Positions 34,958 through 42,618 of a stretch of 64,000 nt of DNA are shown in pieces (position 1 is the stretch's first letter; each line of letters opens with the position of its first letter). The position numbers and the translations under genes are program-made. This stretch comes from Rubrobacter_A sp965214435. GTDB taxonomy: Bacteria; Actinomycetota; Rubrobacteria; Rubrobacterales; Rubrobacteraceae. A model generated the notes under the pieces. It searched no databases, was not told the origin of the DNA, and saw only the letters and a list, made by a program, of their open reading frames with translations. The stretch spans positions 1,674,001 through 1,738,000 of the forward strand of contig OZ243960.1 of assembly GCA_965214435.1 (NCBI GenBank), written 5' to 3'.

Positions 34958-37402
34958 GTGGACCTGAGCCGGCTGTCGCAGAACGCCCGGGAAGCGGTGG
35001 ACGTGGCGAACGCCGTGGTCCGCCGCGGACGGTCCAGTGTCCTCGGCACCGAGCATCTTCTGCTCGGTCTCCTTGCCCAGCAGGGCGGGGTTGTCCACCG
35101 GGTGTTCGGGGAGTTGGCGTTGGATCTCGGCCAGGCTCAGACCCGGATTAACGATGTGATCCGCCGCAACGAGCTTTCCCGGCCGCGCTCGGTGAACAGG
35201 ACACCCGAAGCCTCCGGCGGTGGCATCCAGACCACCCCCCGGTGTCGCCGCGCTCTGGAACTCGCCGGAGAAGAGGCCGAGAGGAGCGCGAGCACCCACG
35301 TCGGTACCGAGCATCTGCTGCTGGGTCTGCTCGGGGTCCGCGATGGGGCGGCGGCCACCGTACTCGGGGGAGTGGGGCTTACGGAGGCCGACGCCCGCCG
35401 GGTCCTAGGCAAGATGCGGGGGGAGGGCTCCCTGGAGGACGACTCTGATAGCCTGCTCGTCCGCCACGGCCGGGACCTCACGAGATTAGCGCGGGAAGGA
35501 GACCTCGACCCCGTGGTCGGACGGGACGAGGAGATCTCCCGGATGCTCCAGATCCTGACCCGCCGCACCAAGAATAACCCCGCCCTCGTCGGGGAGCCGG
35601 GCGTCGGCAAGACCGCCATAGTAGAAGGTCTCGCCCAGAAGATAGCTCGGGGCTACGTCCCGGAGGCTCTCAAGAACAAGACTATCGTAACGCTCGACCT
35701 CGGTTCGCTGGTCGCCGGCACCAAGTTCCGGGACGAGTTTGAGGAACGCCTGAAAGGTGTTATAGACGAGGTGAAAAGCTCGCGGGGGCGGGTGATCCTG
35801 TTCGTCGACGAGCTACACAATATCGCGGGAGCCGGCGCGGCGGAGGGGGCGATGGATGCCGGGGAGATCCTCAAGCCGCCACTCGCCCGGGGCGAGGTGC
35901 AGATGGTCGGGGCGACCACCATCGACGAGTACCGACGTTTTATAGAACCTGACGCGGCTCTGGAGCGGCGTCTGCAGCCGATACTCGTCGAGGAGCCGAC
36001 GGAAGCCGAGACCGTCGAGATCCTGCGGGGCCTCAAAAACCGCTACGAGGAGCATCACGAGGTCGAAATATCCGATAGAGCCCTCGAAGCCGCGGCCCAC
36101 CTCTCAAACCGCTACATCTCCGCCCGCTTTCTGCCGGATAAGGCCGTAGACCTCCTGGACGAGGCCGCGAGCCAGCTCCGCATTAGCACCACGATGGTGC
36201 CCGACGACCTCCGGGAACTGGAGCTGGAGTTGGAAGAGGTAACCCGTGAAGGAGCCGGGGCCGTTGAGGAGCGCGACTACGAGCGGGCCGCCCGGCTCCG
36301 CAGCGAGGCCGATATCCTGCAAGCCCGCTATCAGGAGCAGAAGAGTCACTGGCTAGAAGAGAGCGGGGCAAACGAAGCCGTCGTGGGGCGGGAGGAGATC
36401 GCCGGGGTCGTGAGCGTCCGGACGGGCATCCCCGTCACCCGGATGCTCAAGGCCGAAGCGGAGCGGCTCCTCTCGATGGAAGGATCCCTCCACGAGCGGG
36501 TCGTCGGTCAGAAAGCGGCCGTCACCGCGGTCTCTGAGGCCGTCCGGCGGGCCCGGGCCGGCCTCTCAAACCCCAACCGCCCGATAGGCAGCTTTATATT
36601 TCTCGGTCCTACCGGTGTTGGCAAGACGGAACTCGCCCGGGCGCTGGCCGGGTACCTGTTCGACGACGAGAACGCCATGATCCGGCTCGACATGTCCGAG
36701 TATATGGAGCGCCACGCCACGAGCCGGCTCGTCGGCGCCCCGCCCGGCTATGTCGGTTACGACGAGGGCGGGCAGCTAACCGAAGCCGTAAGACGCCGGC
36801 CCTACTCGGTTATCCTGCTAGATGAAATAGAAAAAGCCCACCCGGACGTCTTTAATACGCTGCTCCAACTCTTGGAAGACGGCCGCCTGACGGATAATAA
36901 AGGCCGCACGGTCTCATTCAATAACGCCGTGATCATAATGACTTCGAACGCCGGGGCGCACCTGATCCCCGAGCCCCAATCTATAGAAGGCCGCGAAGAA
37001 GAGCTTCACGACCAGCTCCTGGAAGAGCTACAGCGCTACTTCCGTCCCGAGTTCCTAAACCGGGTGGATGAGATCATCGTCTTCCACGCCCTGGGCGAGG
37101 ACGAACTCGACCGCATTGCTGCCCTCCTGCTCGACGCCCTGCGGGAGACCGCCGCCCGCCAGAACATCCACCTGCTCTTCTCCGAAGCCGTTGTCCAGCA
37201 TGTAGCCAAAGAAGGCTACGACTCACGCTTCGGAGCCCGTCCCCTGCGCCGGGCGGTACAGAAGCTCATAGAATCCCCTCTCAGCCGGGAGTTGATCTCG
37301 GGCCGCTTTTCGTCCGGGACCACCGTGCGGGCAGACCTCGACGACTCCGGCGAGATTTCCTTCCAGTCACTACCCGACCAAGAAACCGCCACCCTATCCT
37401 AA
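34958..37402 (+). CDS. clpC: AAA+ unfoldase ClpC
   Basis: An 814-residue Clp ATPase. It has two N-terminal Clp repeats (GTEHLLLGLLAQ and GTEHLLLGLLGV), AAA-1 with GEPGVGKT (about 213), a short middle domain with a UVR-like motif (EERDYERAARLRSEADILQ, about 435-453), and AAA-2 with GPTGVGKT (about 550) plus the sensor region. The UVR motif and modest middle domain favour ClpC over ClpB, although ClpB is the usual HspR-regulon member. No (L/I)G(F/L) ClpP loop was confirmed by eye. GTG start behind GGAAAAGGAG. Confidence 0.9.
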   Translation: MDLSRLSQNAREAVDVANAVVRRGRSSVLGTEHLLLGLLAQQGGVVHRVFGELALDLGQAQTRINDVIRRNELSRPRSVNRTPEASGGGIQTTPRCRRALELAGEEAERSASTHVGTEHLLLGLLGVRDGAAATVLGGVGLTEADARRVLGKMRGEGSLEDDSDSLLVRHGRDLTRLAREGDLDPVVGRDEEISRMLQILTRRTKNNPALVGEPGVGKTAIVEGLAQKIARGYVPEALKNKTIVTLDLGSLVAGTKFRDEFEERLKGVIDEVKSSRGRVILFVDELHNIAGAGAAEGAMDAGEILKPPLARGEVQMVGATTIDEYRRFIEPDAALERRLQPILVEEPTEAETVEILRGLKNRYEEHHEVEISDRALEAAAHLSNRYISARFLPDKAVDLLDEAASQLRISTTMVPDDLRELELELEEVTREGAGAVEERDYERAARLRSEADILQARYQEQKSHWLEESGANEAVVGREEIAGVVSVRTGIPVTRMLKAEAERLLSMEGSLHERVVGQKAAVTAVSEAVRRARAGLSNPNRPIGSFIFLGPTGVGKTELARALAGYLFDDENAMIRLDMSEYMERHATSRLVGAPPGYVGYDEGGQLTEAVRRRPYSVILLDEIEKAHPDVFNTLLQLLEDGRLTDNKGRTVSFNNAVIIMTSNAGAHLIPEPQSIEGREEELHDQLLEELQRYFRPEFLNRVDEIIVFHALGEDELDRIAALLLDALRETAARQNIHLLFSEAVVQHVAKEGYDSRFGARPLRRAVQKLIESPLSRELISGRFSSGTTVRADLDDSGEISFQSLPDQETATLS

Positions 37403-37534
37403 AAAACCACCCTATAGCAGTACTTAAATCTTTGTAGAGGGCTAGATCATACCGCCTTCAAAAACTTACTGCGCCCGATTACCCGCTACAAAGCCGAAAG
37501 TCGTGCAAAACACCGTTCAGGAAAAGCTAACGTT

Positions 37535-37593
37535 ACCTACAGGTTTAATTACACTTAACCTCCAGGTAAAATTATACCTCAAGGTGAGGTATA
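37535..37593 (+). repeat. Three iterated ACCTnnAGGT palindromes upstream of a coiled-coil gene
   Basis: ACCTACAGGT (37535-37544), ACCTCCAGGT (37558-37567) and ACCTCAAGGT (37576-37585) each match ACCTnnAGGT. They are spaced 23 and 18 bp. The last also lies within a perfect 9-bp inverted repeat, TATACCTCA and TGAGGTATA (37573-37593). Such arrays usually bind a dimeric regulator cooperatively. The remaining 37403-37534 has a loose 8-bp inverted repeat (CTTTGTAG at 37430, CTACAAAG at 37486) and no gene. Confidence 0.65.
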
Positions 37594-37656
37594 GGGTAGA
37601 AAAATACTTTCGCGAACTATAGCGCAGCCTCTAGAGCCATGCTAGGGTTGATTTCC

Positions 37657-38196
37657 ATGAGAGAAGACATGGAACATATAAGAGGCTTACTGGACGACAT
37701 CGAGGCTATCTTTGAGGACGCCTCTCGGGTGCCGATGCGGAGAGGTCGGGTGGTCGTGGACCGCTCGGACCTGCTCGGTCTACTGGACGATATCCGGGGT
37801 TCTCTGCCGGCTGAGTTTTCCAAAGCCGAAGAAGTCCGGAGAGAGTGCAGGTCCGTACTCGCCGACGGCGAGGAAGAGGCCGGGCGGATAATAAAGAATG
37901 CCCGGGCGGAAGCTGAGGATCGCGTTCACGAGACGGAGGTACTCCGTCGCTCGCGACGGCGGGCGGACGAGATGACCAACCGGGCCGAGGACTACGCCGA
38001 GGAGATATCCGACGGCTCCGAGGCTTACCGGGACCAGATCATGCTGCAACTCGAAAACTGGTTCCAAGATTCATTGGATTCCGTGGCGGAGTCCAGGGAA
38101 GAGCTAAACGCGGGAGCCCGGATGCCCGCGCGTGCGGAAACGGCTGAGCAGGAACCTGGCGAAAGCGACCAGAGTTGGCGGGCAAACTCAGCCTGA
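37657..38196 (+). CDS. Coiled-coil protein, DivIVA/ATP-synthase-b-like in appearance
   Basis: About 179 residues, largely helical and charged. It resembles small DivIVA-like or ATP-synthase-b-like scaffolds: RIIKNARAEAEDRVHET, then RRADEMTNRAEDYAEEI, has heptad-like spacing and a KNARAEAE stretch seen in such proteins. There is no membrane segment or signal peptide. ATG 37657 is the second in-frame ATG; 37639 is possible. The upstream palindrome array suggests specific regulation. Function unknown. Confidence 0.7.
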   Translation: MREDMEHIRGLLDDIEAIFEDASRVPMRRGRVVVDRSDLLGLLDDIRGSLPAEFSKAEEVRRECRSVLADGEEEAGRIIKNARAEAEDRVHETEVLRRSRRRADEMTNRAEDYAEEISDGSEAYRDQIMLQLENWFQDSLDSVAESREELNAGARMPARAETAEQEPGESDQSWRANSA

Positions 38197-38363
38197 CCAG
38201 CTCTCTCGAAAGAGGTGTCGGCCCCACTCTCTAGAGCTTCGTGCGGTCGCCGCAATTGATAATATTACTCTCGGGTTTGCCCAGGGCTGGACAAGCAGCT
38301 TCTCTCCGAGATAGCCTGGTGAGAACCGGGCGCTCCGCAAATCTGCTGTAGATTCGGGAGGTT

Positions 38364-39179
38364 TTAGCGGTCTCGCCGGGTGTCTGGTGGAGAAAGGGTC
38401 TCCTGGAGGGCATCGAGACGTGAGTTCAGGGCTCTGAGGTCGGTGTTCAGGCCGCTGGCCGCACTGCTAGCCGCCTCGCCGGTCTCCAGGGAGATGCGGA
38501 CCACCTTAGCCCTCAAAGCCAGTAGCCGGTCCACCATCCCGGAGATCTCCGCGTCCGCTTCCTGAACTTTCTTCCGCAAGTCTTCGAGGCTGGCCGCCAA
38601 GCCCTGTTGGTCGCTGCTCGCGGACCTCTCCGGGCCGCCCGGAGCCTGCGGTTCTAGTTCGTGGATGGCTCCGGCAGCCTCTTCTCTCAAGTGGGCGAGG
38701 TCTACGAGGCGGTCGGCGGCACCGTGCAACCCCGGTATCGCGTCCTCCAGGACTTCCCGCGTTACCTCATCGGAGTTCTCGATAGCGGCCAATACTTTCC
38801 GGTGGATTTCCAGGGCCGCCTCGACCTTCTGCCGGGTCTCTCCGCGGGGTAGCCAGCGGGCGCGGCGCTCGGGAGAGGCGTCGGTCTGCCGGGGTATCTC
38901 GGGGTGAGGGGTGCTCCCGCGGCCTTCTAGTACCCGGTTCTGGAAAATCGGGTCTCTGACGGCCAGAAAGACGAGGGCTGCGTAGGTGAGCAGGGTGAGG
39001 ATAGGGGGCCAGATGGAAAGGGTGATAATGGAAAAGACCACACCCACCGCGAGCACGAGCACGTTCATTGGCTTCCGGAGGGCTGCGAGGGTCAAGCGCC
39101 GCCGGTCTTCCGGGGAGAGGTCTTTACCGGAATTTCTGTCCGGTAACTGCTCGTTCCTCCGGTGTTCAGGTCCCTGCAT
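38364..39179 (-). CDS. Membrane-anchored coiled-coil protein
   Basis: A 271-residue protein with two adjacent hydrophobic segments (about residues 38-57 and 60-78: NVLVLAVGVVFSIITLSIW, then LLTYAALVFLAV), a linker and a long cytoplasmic-looking coiled coil (LEDLRKKVQEADAEIS, then LRALNSRLDALQE). I recognise no family. The start overlaps the 3' end of the SAM hydrolase gene by 14 bp, suggesting coupled translation. Function unknown. The 167-bp gap downstream shows no gene or terminator. Confidence 0.72.
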   Translation of the reverse strand: MQGPEHRRNEQLPDRNSGKDLSPEDRRRLTLAALRKPMNVLVLAVGVVFSIITLSIWPPILTLLTYAALVFLAVRDPIFQNRVLEGRGSTPHPEIPRQTDASPERRARWLPRGETRQKVEAALEIHRKVLAAIENSDEVTREVLEDAIPGLHGAADRLVDLAHLREEAAGAIHELEPQAPGGPERSASSDQQGLAASLEDLRKKVQEADAEISGMVDRLLALRAKVVRISLETGEAASSAASGLNTDLRALNSRLDALQETLSPPDTRRDR

Positions 39180-40002
39180 CGCTACCGCTCCGAGGTTCGT
39201 CTGCGGGTGTCAGAAGGACGCGGTCTCCGGCTTTCAGCGCGAGAGCCCGGGCGGCGTTGCCCTGGTTTATGGAGATGCTCAACCGCCGGTGGGAATCTGG
39301 GACCAGGAGTAGATCTCCGAGCTTTGAAGCGCCGAAGGTCTCGACGTAGCAGGCTTCCACGGCAGTCTCACTGGTCCGGACCCTGAAGCAGGTCCCGTAC
39401 TGAAGGCCGGGGGCATCTTGAGGAATGGCGAGCCGGACGTTACCGTAACGGTCGACGTCTAAAACCCTGGTTTCTAGCGCACGCCCGGCGTCGGTTCGGG
39501 CAGTTGCTGGGGACTCCAACCTCACTAGAGAAGCGGGATCTACGGTTTCTCCAAGCTCTGTGAGGTCCACGCCCGCTGCGAGGTGCGCCGCCGCCGGAGA
39601 AAAGATATCCCGGCCGTGAAAGGTGCTGGATACCGGGTGCAGGTAGTATCGCTCGTCTGTCAGGTGCACGGCTGCCTCTATCCCGCCCAGCGTCTCCACC
39701 GCCGGGAACAGGAGACCGTTGTCTGGACCCACGAGCATAGAGCCGTGGACGCTCTGGAGCGCGACCGCCCGCCGGTCGGTGCCCACCTCCGGGTCGATCA
39801 CGGCCAGGTAAACCGTATCCTCGGGCATGTATCGGGTCGCTTGCTCTAGTGTCTCCGCACCCGGTGCGAGGCCGAAACTCGGTACCTCGTGTGACAGGTC
39901 TATTACCGGTGAACGCGGCGCGATGCGCAACATAACGCCTTTGCAGGTCCCGACAAAGTCGTCGGTGAGCCCGAAGTCCGATAGAAAGCAGATAGGCTTC
40001 AT
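39166..40002 (-). CDS. SAM hydroxide adenosyltransferase (SAM hydrolase, DUF62)
   Basis: A 278-residue protein of the fluorinase/chlorinase-like family that hydrolyses SAM to adenosine and methionine. It has ICFLSDFGLTDDFVGTCKGVM at the N-terminus (Asp and Thr conserved). AVIDPEVGTDRRAVAL, VGPDNGLL and FHGRDIFSPAAAHLA follow, and RYGNVRLAI is in the C-terminal domain. The Asp-Arg-His triad of SAM hydrolases is consistent, rather than fluorinase. ATG 40002 is 6 nt behind TATACT, implying a leaderless message; seven upstream codons in frame lie in the promoter. Confidence 0.88.
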   Translation of the reverse strand: MKPICFLSDFGLTDDFVGTCKGVMLRIAPRSPVIDLSHEVPSFGLAPGAETLEQATRYMPEDTVYLAVIDPEVGTDRRAVALQSVHGSMLVGPDNGLLFPAVETLGGIEAAVHLTDERYYLHPVSSTFHGRDIFSPAAAHLAAGVDLTELGETVDPASLVRLESPATARTDAGRALETRVLDVDRYGNVRLAIPQDAPGLQYGTCFRVRTSETAVEACYVETFGASKLGDLLLVPDSHRRLSISINQGNAARALALKAGDRVLLTPADEPRSGSDAGT

Positions 40003-40008
40003 GCCCGT

Positions 40009-40046
40009 AGTATACCGGGGCACGGGCGGACTGATTCCCCGGTATA
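40009..40046 (-). promoter_or_regulatory. -10 element embedded in a perfect inverted repeat
   Basis: TATACCGGGG (40011-40020) and CCCCGGTATA (40037-40046) are exact inverted repeats with 16 nt between. On the minus strand the -10 TATACT (40009-40014) overlaps one arm. The element is between the FemAB stop (40053) and the SAM hydrolase start (40002). It may be an operator masking the promoter or a hairpin in read-through mRNA. Confidence 0.6.
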
Positions 40047-40052
40047 CCGCCG

Positions 40053-41117
40053 CTAGTCGGTCATGGGGCCTGTGGTCCGGCCGAGCGCCCGTTGCAGCGC
40101 GTAGTAGCCCCGGATGCCTTCCCGGGCTATACGAGCCCGCACCGGGTGTATGCGACGCTCGTGCGCCCCGACGTACCGTTCCTCAAAGCCGCCGAACTTT
40201 TTCTTGAACTGATACACGCCCCACAGAGGGTGGTCCTTGCGCGGCTCGCAGGGGATGCCCCACATGTCGTACCGGCGTACGCCGCGGGCCCGGACCGCCG
40301 CCAGGGCTTCCCACTGGACCAGGTAGGATGCGTAGATATCGTTGGCCGCGCTGGAAGAGGCCCCGTAGAGGTAGTATGCCTCTTCGTTGAAAGTTAGAAC
40401 GACGGCTCCCGCGACGACCTGGTCTTTGTGGCGGGCCAGGATCAGATCCGCCGGTAAGTCTCGCATGAGTTGCCGGTACCACTCGCGGGACCTCAGGGCG
40501 AAGCGCTGGCGTCTTGCGGTCTGCTCCAACAGACCCAGGAACACCTCAAGGTCCTGTGAGACGTTATCCGAGGGTCGGGCCTCGACGCCCTCACGACCAG
40601 CCCGCCGCACCCCGTAGCGGGTGTCTTTCGGTAGCGCCGCCAGTTGCTCGTCCGGGTCTTCGAGCACCGGAACGATCAGGGTGCACCGCGGCTGTATAGA
40701 ACTGGACTGCCGAACGAAACCTTCGACCGCGAGGCTGCGCTCTTCTTCTATCCGGGGCTCTACCTGGAGTAGGAAAGCTCCCCGGTCTTTTACGTAAGCC
40801 GCGACGGACCCGGCGGCTTCGCCCAGCACTCTGGGATCCGCCGCACCGGAGACGAGCGGACCGTGCGGGGCGTAGGCCAGGGAGCCGAGTCCTGGAAACC
40901 CCGGCGAGAGCAAGACCTGGCAGGCTATCTCCCCTTCGGAATCCTCCAGCCGGAGAGGTTCCCAGCCGTGTCGCCGGCGGAACTCTCCCCACTCCCACGA
41001 CTGGAGTATGCCGCCGCCCAGACCGCCGACCCTAGCGTTCCAGGAAGTCTTATCTGGAACTTCTCGTAGAAAGGCTCGTTCCTCCGTAGTCTCCGGGCTA
41101 CCATCACCCCGTCCAAT
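40053..41117 (-). CDS. FemAB-like peptidyltransferase (interpeptide-bridge/GNAT fold)
   Basis: About 354 residues. The first canonical start codon (TTG 40913) would remove a plainly coding N-terminus: the same frame upstream reads LQSWEWGEFRRRHGWEPLRL, a FemAB hallmark, and is open back to 41117. No ATG, GTG or TTG occurs there; AUU at 41117 lies about 8 nt behind the predicted transcription start. C-terminal motifs WGIPCEPRKDHPLWGVYQFK and FGGFEERYVG are typical of FemX/FmhB. These enzymes add amino acids from aminoacyl-tRNA to peptidoglycan precursor or act in related conjugation. Confidence 0.85.
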   Translation of the reverse strand: MGRGDGSPETTEERAFLREVPDKTSWNARVGGLGGGILQSWEWGEFRRRHGWEPLRLEDSEGEIACQVLLSPGFPGLGSLAYAPHGPLVSGAADPRVLGEAAGSVAAYVKDRGAFLLQVEPRIEEERSLAVEGFVRQSSSIQPRCTLIVPVLEDPDEQLAALPKDTRYGVRRAGREGVEARPSDNVSQDLEVFLGLLEQTARRQRFALRSREWYRQLMRDLPADLILARHKDQVVAGAVVLTFNEEAYYLYGASSSAANDIYASYLVQWEALAAVRARGVRRYDMWGIPCEPRKDHPLWGVYQFKKKFGGFEERYVGAHERRIHPVRARIAREGIRGYYALQRALGRTTGPMTD

Positions 41118-41131
41118 GCTGTCCGGTTACA

Positions 41132-41160
41132 ATTATCCGGGAAAGAAGACTTGTTATCAA
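41132..41160 (-). promoter_or_regulatory. Strong sigma-70-type promoter for the FemAB gene
   Basis: On the minus strand TTGATA (41155-41160), a 17-nt spacer and GATAAT (41132-41137). The -35 overlaps the pilT stop codon. Predicted transcription start is about 41125, close to the FemAB reading frame, which argues that the message begins almost at the start codon. Confidence 0.75.
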
Positions 41161-42275
41161 CGGGCTAGGTCTCTTCCGAGAGACTTCACCATGAGCCGGA
41201 AGTTCTGTGGCTTGCTGGAGGACGCCAGGGCTTCTTCGTAGTTTACCCGGCCCTCCTCGACGAGCTTTAGTAGCGCCTGGTCAAAGGTCTGCATACCGTA
41301 GTACTCGCCCTCGGCGATAGCCTCCTGGATCTGGCCGGTCTGCTCGGGGTCCATGATGAAGTCCTGCACGCGCCCGGTGGCTACCATCACTTCGCAGGCG
41401 GCCGCCCGGCCCTTGCCGTCCTTGGTACGCAGCAGCCGCTGCCCGATAATGCCTTTGAGAGTGCCGGCGAGCATGGTCCGGACCTGTCCCCGCTCGTGCG
41501 GCGGAAAGAGGTCTATCACCCGGTTTATCGTCTCCGTGGCGTCTACGGTGTGGAGTGTGGAGAGGACCAGGTGGCCGGTCTCCGCCGCCGAGAGCGCTAT
41601 CTGGGCGCTCTCTGAGTCCCGGATCTCCCCGATCAGGATTATGTCCGGGTCCTGGCGCAGAACCCGCTTTAGAGCCCGCGAGAAGGAGACCGTATCAGAC
41701 CCGACCTCCCGCTGGTTTATGATGCTCATCTTGTCCCGGTGCAGGAACTCTATTGGGTCCTCTATGGTGACGATGTGCTTGGCGCTCGTAGTATTGACCA
41801 GGTTTATCATCGAAGCCAGCGTCGTCGACTTACCACTACCGGTGGTGCCGGTAACCAGGATGATCCCGCGTTCCTCCTTGGAGAGCATCCGGATGCTCTC
41901 GGGCAGGTTTAAATCATCGAATTCCGGTACCCCAAACGGTATAAAACGCATGACGATGGAAATGGAGCCCCGCTGCCGGAAAGCGTTTACCCGGAACCGT
42001 CCCACCCCGGAGACCGCATACGAGAAGTCAGCCTCGCCATCTTTCTGAAACTCCGCCGCTGAAGTCTCCGGGACAATGCTCTCCAATAGACCTTCAGTAT
42101 CAGCCGGAAGCAGGTTTTCATAACCTTCCAGGTAGGTTAACTGGCCGTTGACCCGCGTGGCCGGCGCGGACCCCACTTTTAGATGCAGGTCGCTGCCCCC
42201 CGTCTCGACAAGACCGGTTACCAGCGTCTCTATGCTCAACTCTTCCACTACCCGTAGCTCCTCTTCCGACTGCAC
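41157..42275 (-). CDS. pilT: PilT-family twitching/retraction ATPase
   Basis: A 372-residue secretion ATPase. It has an N-terminal PAS-like domain (GGSDLHLKVGSAPATRVNG), Walker A GTTGSGKSTTLASM (about 142), Asp box IVTIEDPIEFLHRD, Walker B DPDIILIGEIRD and His box LSTLHTVDATETINRV. GEIRD plus AIAEGEYYGMQTFDQAL matches PilT/PilU retraction ATPases. It is a lone gene here: no pilin or PilC gene is adjacent, so it may act with a pilus system encoded elsewhere. GTG start behind AAAGGTAG. Confidence 0.92.
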   Translation of the reverse strand: MQSEEELRVVEELSIETLVTGLVETGGSDLHLKVGSAPATRVNGQLTYLEGYENLLPADTEGLLESIVPETSAAEFQKDGEADFSYAVSGVGRFRVNAFRQRGSISIVMRFIPFGVPEFDDLNLPESIRMLSKEERGIILVTGTTGSGKSTTLASMINLVNTTSAKHIVTIEDPIEFLHRDKMSIINQREVGSDTVSFSRALKRVLRQDPDIILIGEIRDSESAQIALSAAETGHLVLSTLHTVDATETINRVIDLFPPHERGQVRTMLAGTLKGIIGQRLLRTKDGKGRAAACEVMVATGRVQDFIMDPEQTGQIQEAIAEGEYYGMQTFDQALLKLVEEGRVNYEEALASSSKPQNFRLMVKSLGRDLAR

Positions 42276-42414
42276 GGCGTTACTACCTTTTATCGACCCT
42301 CTCCACCGAATGCTTTAGCGCCCGCGCCCCCGATACACCGTCCCGGAACTCTAAAATATGCCGCTAACGGTACCTCCACCAAAGTGTTGTATGTGAAATT
42401 TGCACAGTATAGGT

Positions 42415-42594
42415 CATGTAGTGTACTTTAAAGACTGGCCGGGATGCTTGTCCTTTTGGTGGCAGCTACGCGGCTTGCTACGAGCATGGCGGGATGCTAG
42501 TTTTCCGGCGTGCGGGTCCTGGCGGCCCGAAGTTCGGGTCTAATCGCCACAGGGTCTGCAGAGGCCCCACCTGCCGGGAGGGGGAGGTGGGGTC
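42415..42594 (+). ncRNA. Candidate structured small RNA in a gene-free gap
   Basis: The 343-bp gap 42276-42618 has no protein-coding frame on the plus strand, yet ends in a textbook terminator on that strand. Upstream of it lie potential stems: GCCGG...CCGGC enclosing a GGGATGCT direct repeat (42441 and 42490), then CCTGGCG...CGCCA enclosing a CCCG-AAGTT-CGGG hairpin (42519-42550). Both flanking genes run on the minus strand, so the terminator serves no known gene. The RNA does not match tmRNA, RNase P, SRP RNA or a riboswitch class I know. 5' end not defined. Confidence 0.45.
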
Positions 42595-42599
42595 TTTTT
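42563..42599 (+). terminator. Strong rho-independent terminator
   Basis: GGCCCCACCT (42563-42572) pairs with AGGTGGGGTC (42585-42594; 10 bp, one G-U) around a 12-nt loop and is followed at once by TTTTT (42595-42599). Orientation is plus. No plus-strand coding gene precedes it within 340 bp. Confidence 0.85.
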
Positions 42600-42618
42600 A
42601 TGCTGGTAACCGGGGTTG

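Noticed and set aside
40925..41116. Separate small protein of about 63 residues on the minus strand upstream of FemAB
   Set aside because: The FemAB frame, offset from it, reads a conserved LQSWEWGEF motif in the same DNA. The small frame has no family match and is a shadow.
42276..42618. c-di-GMP riboswitch for pilT in the gap upstream of it
   Set aside because: Reading the minus strand toward pilT gives no CACGCACAGGGC-like core, and the terminator there points the other way.
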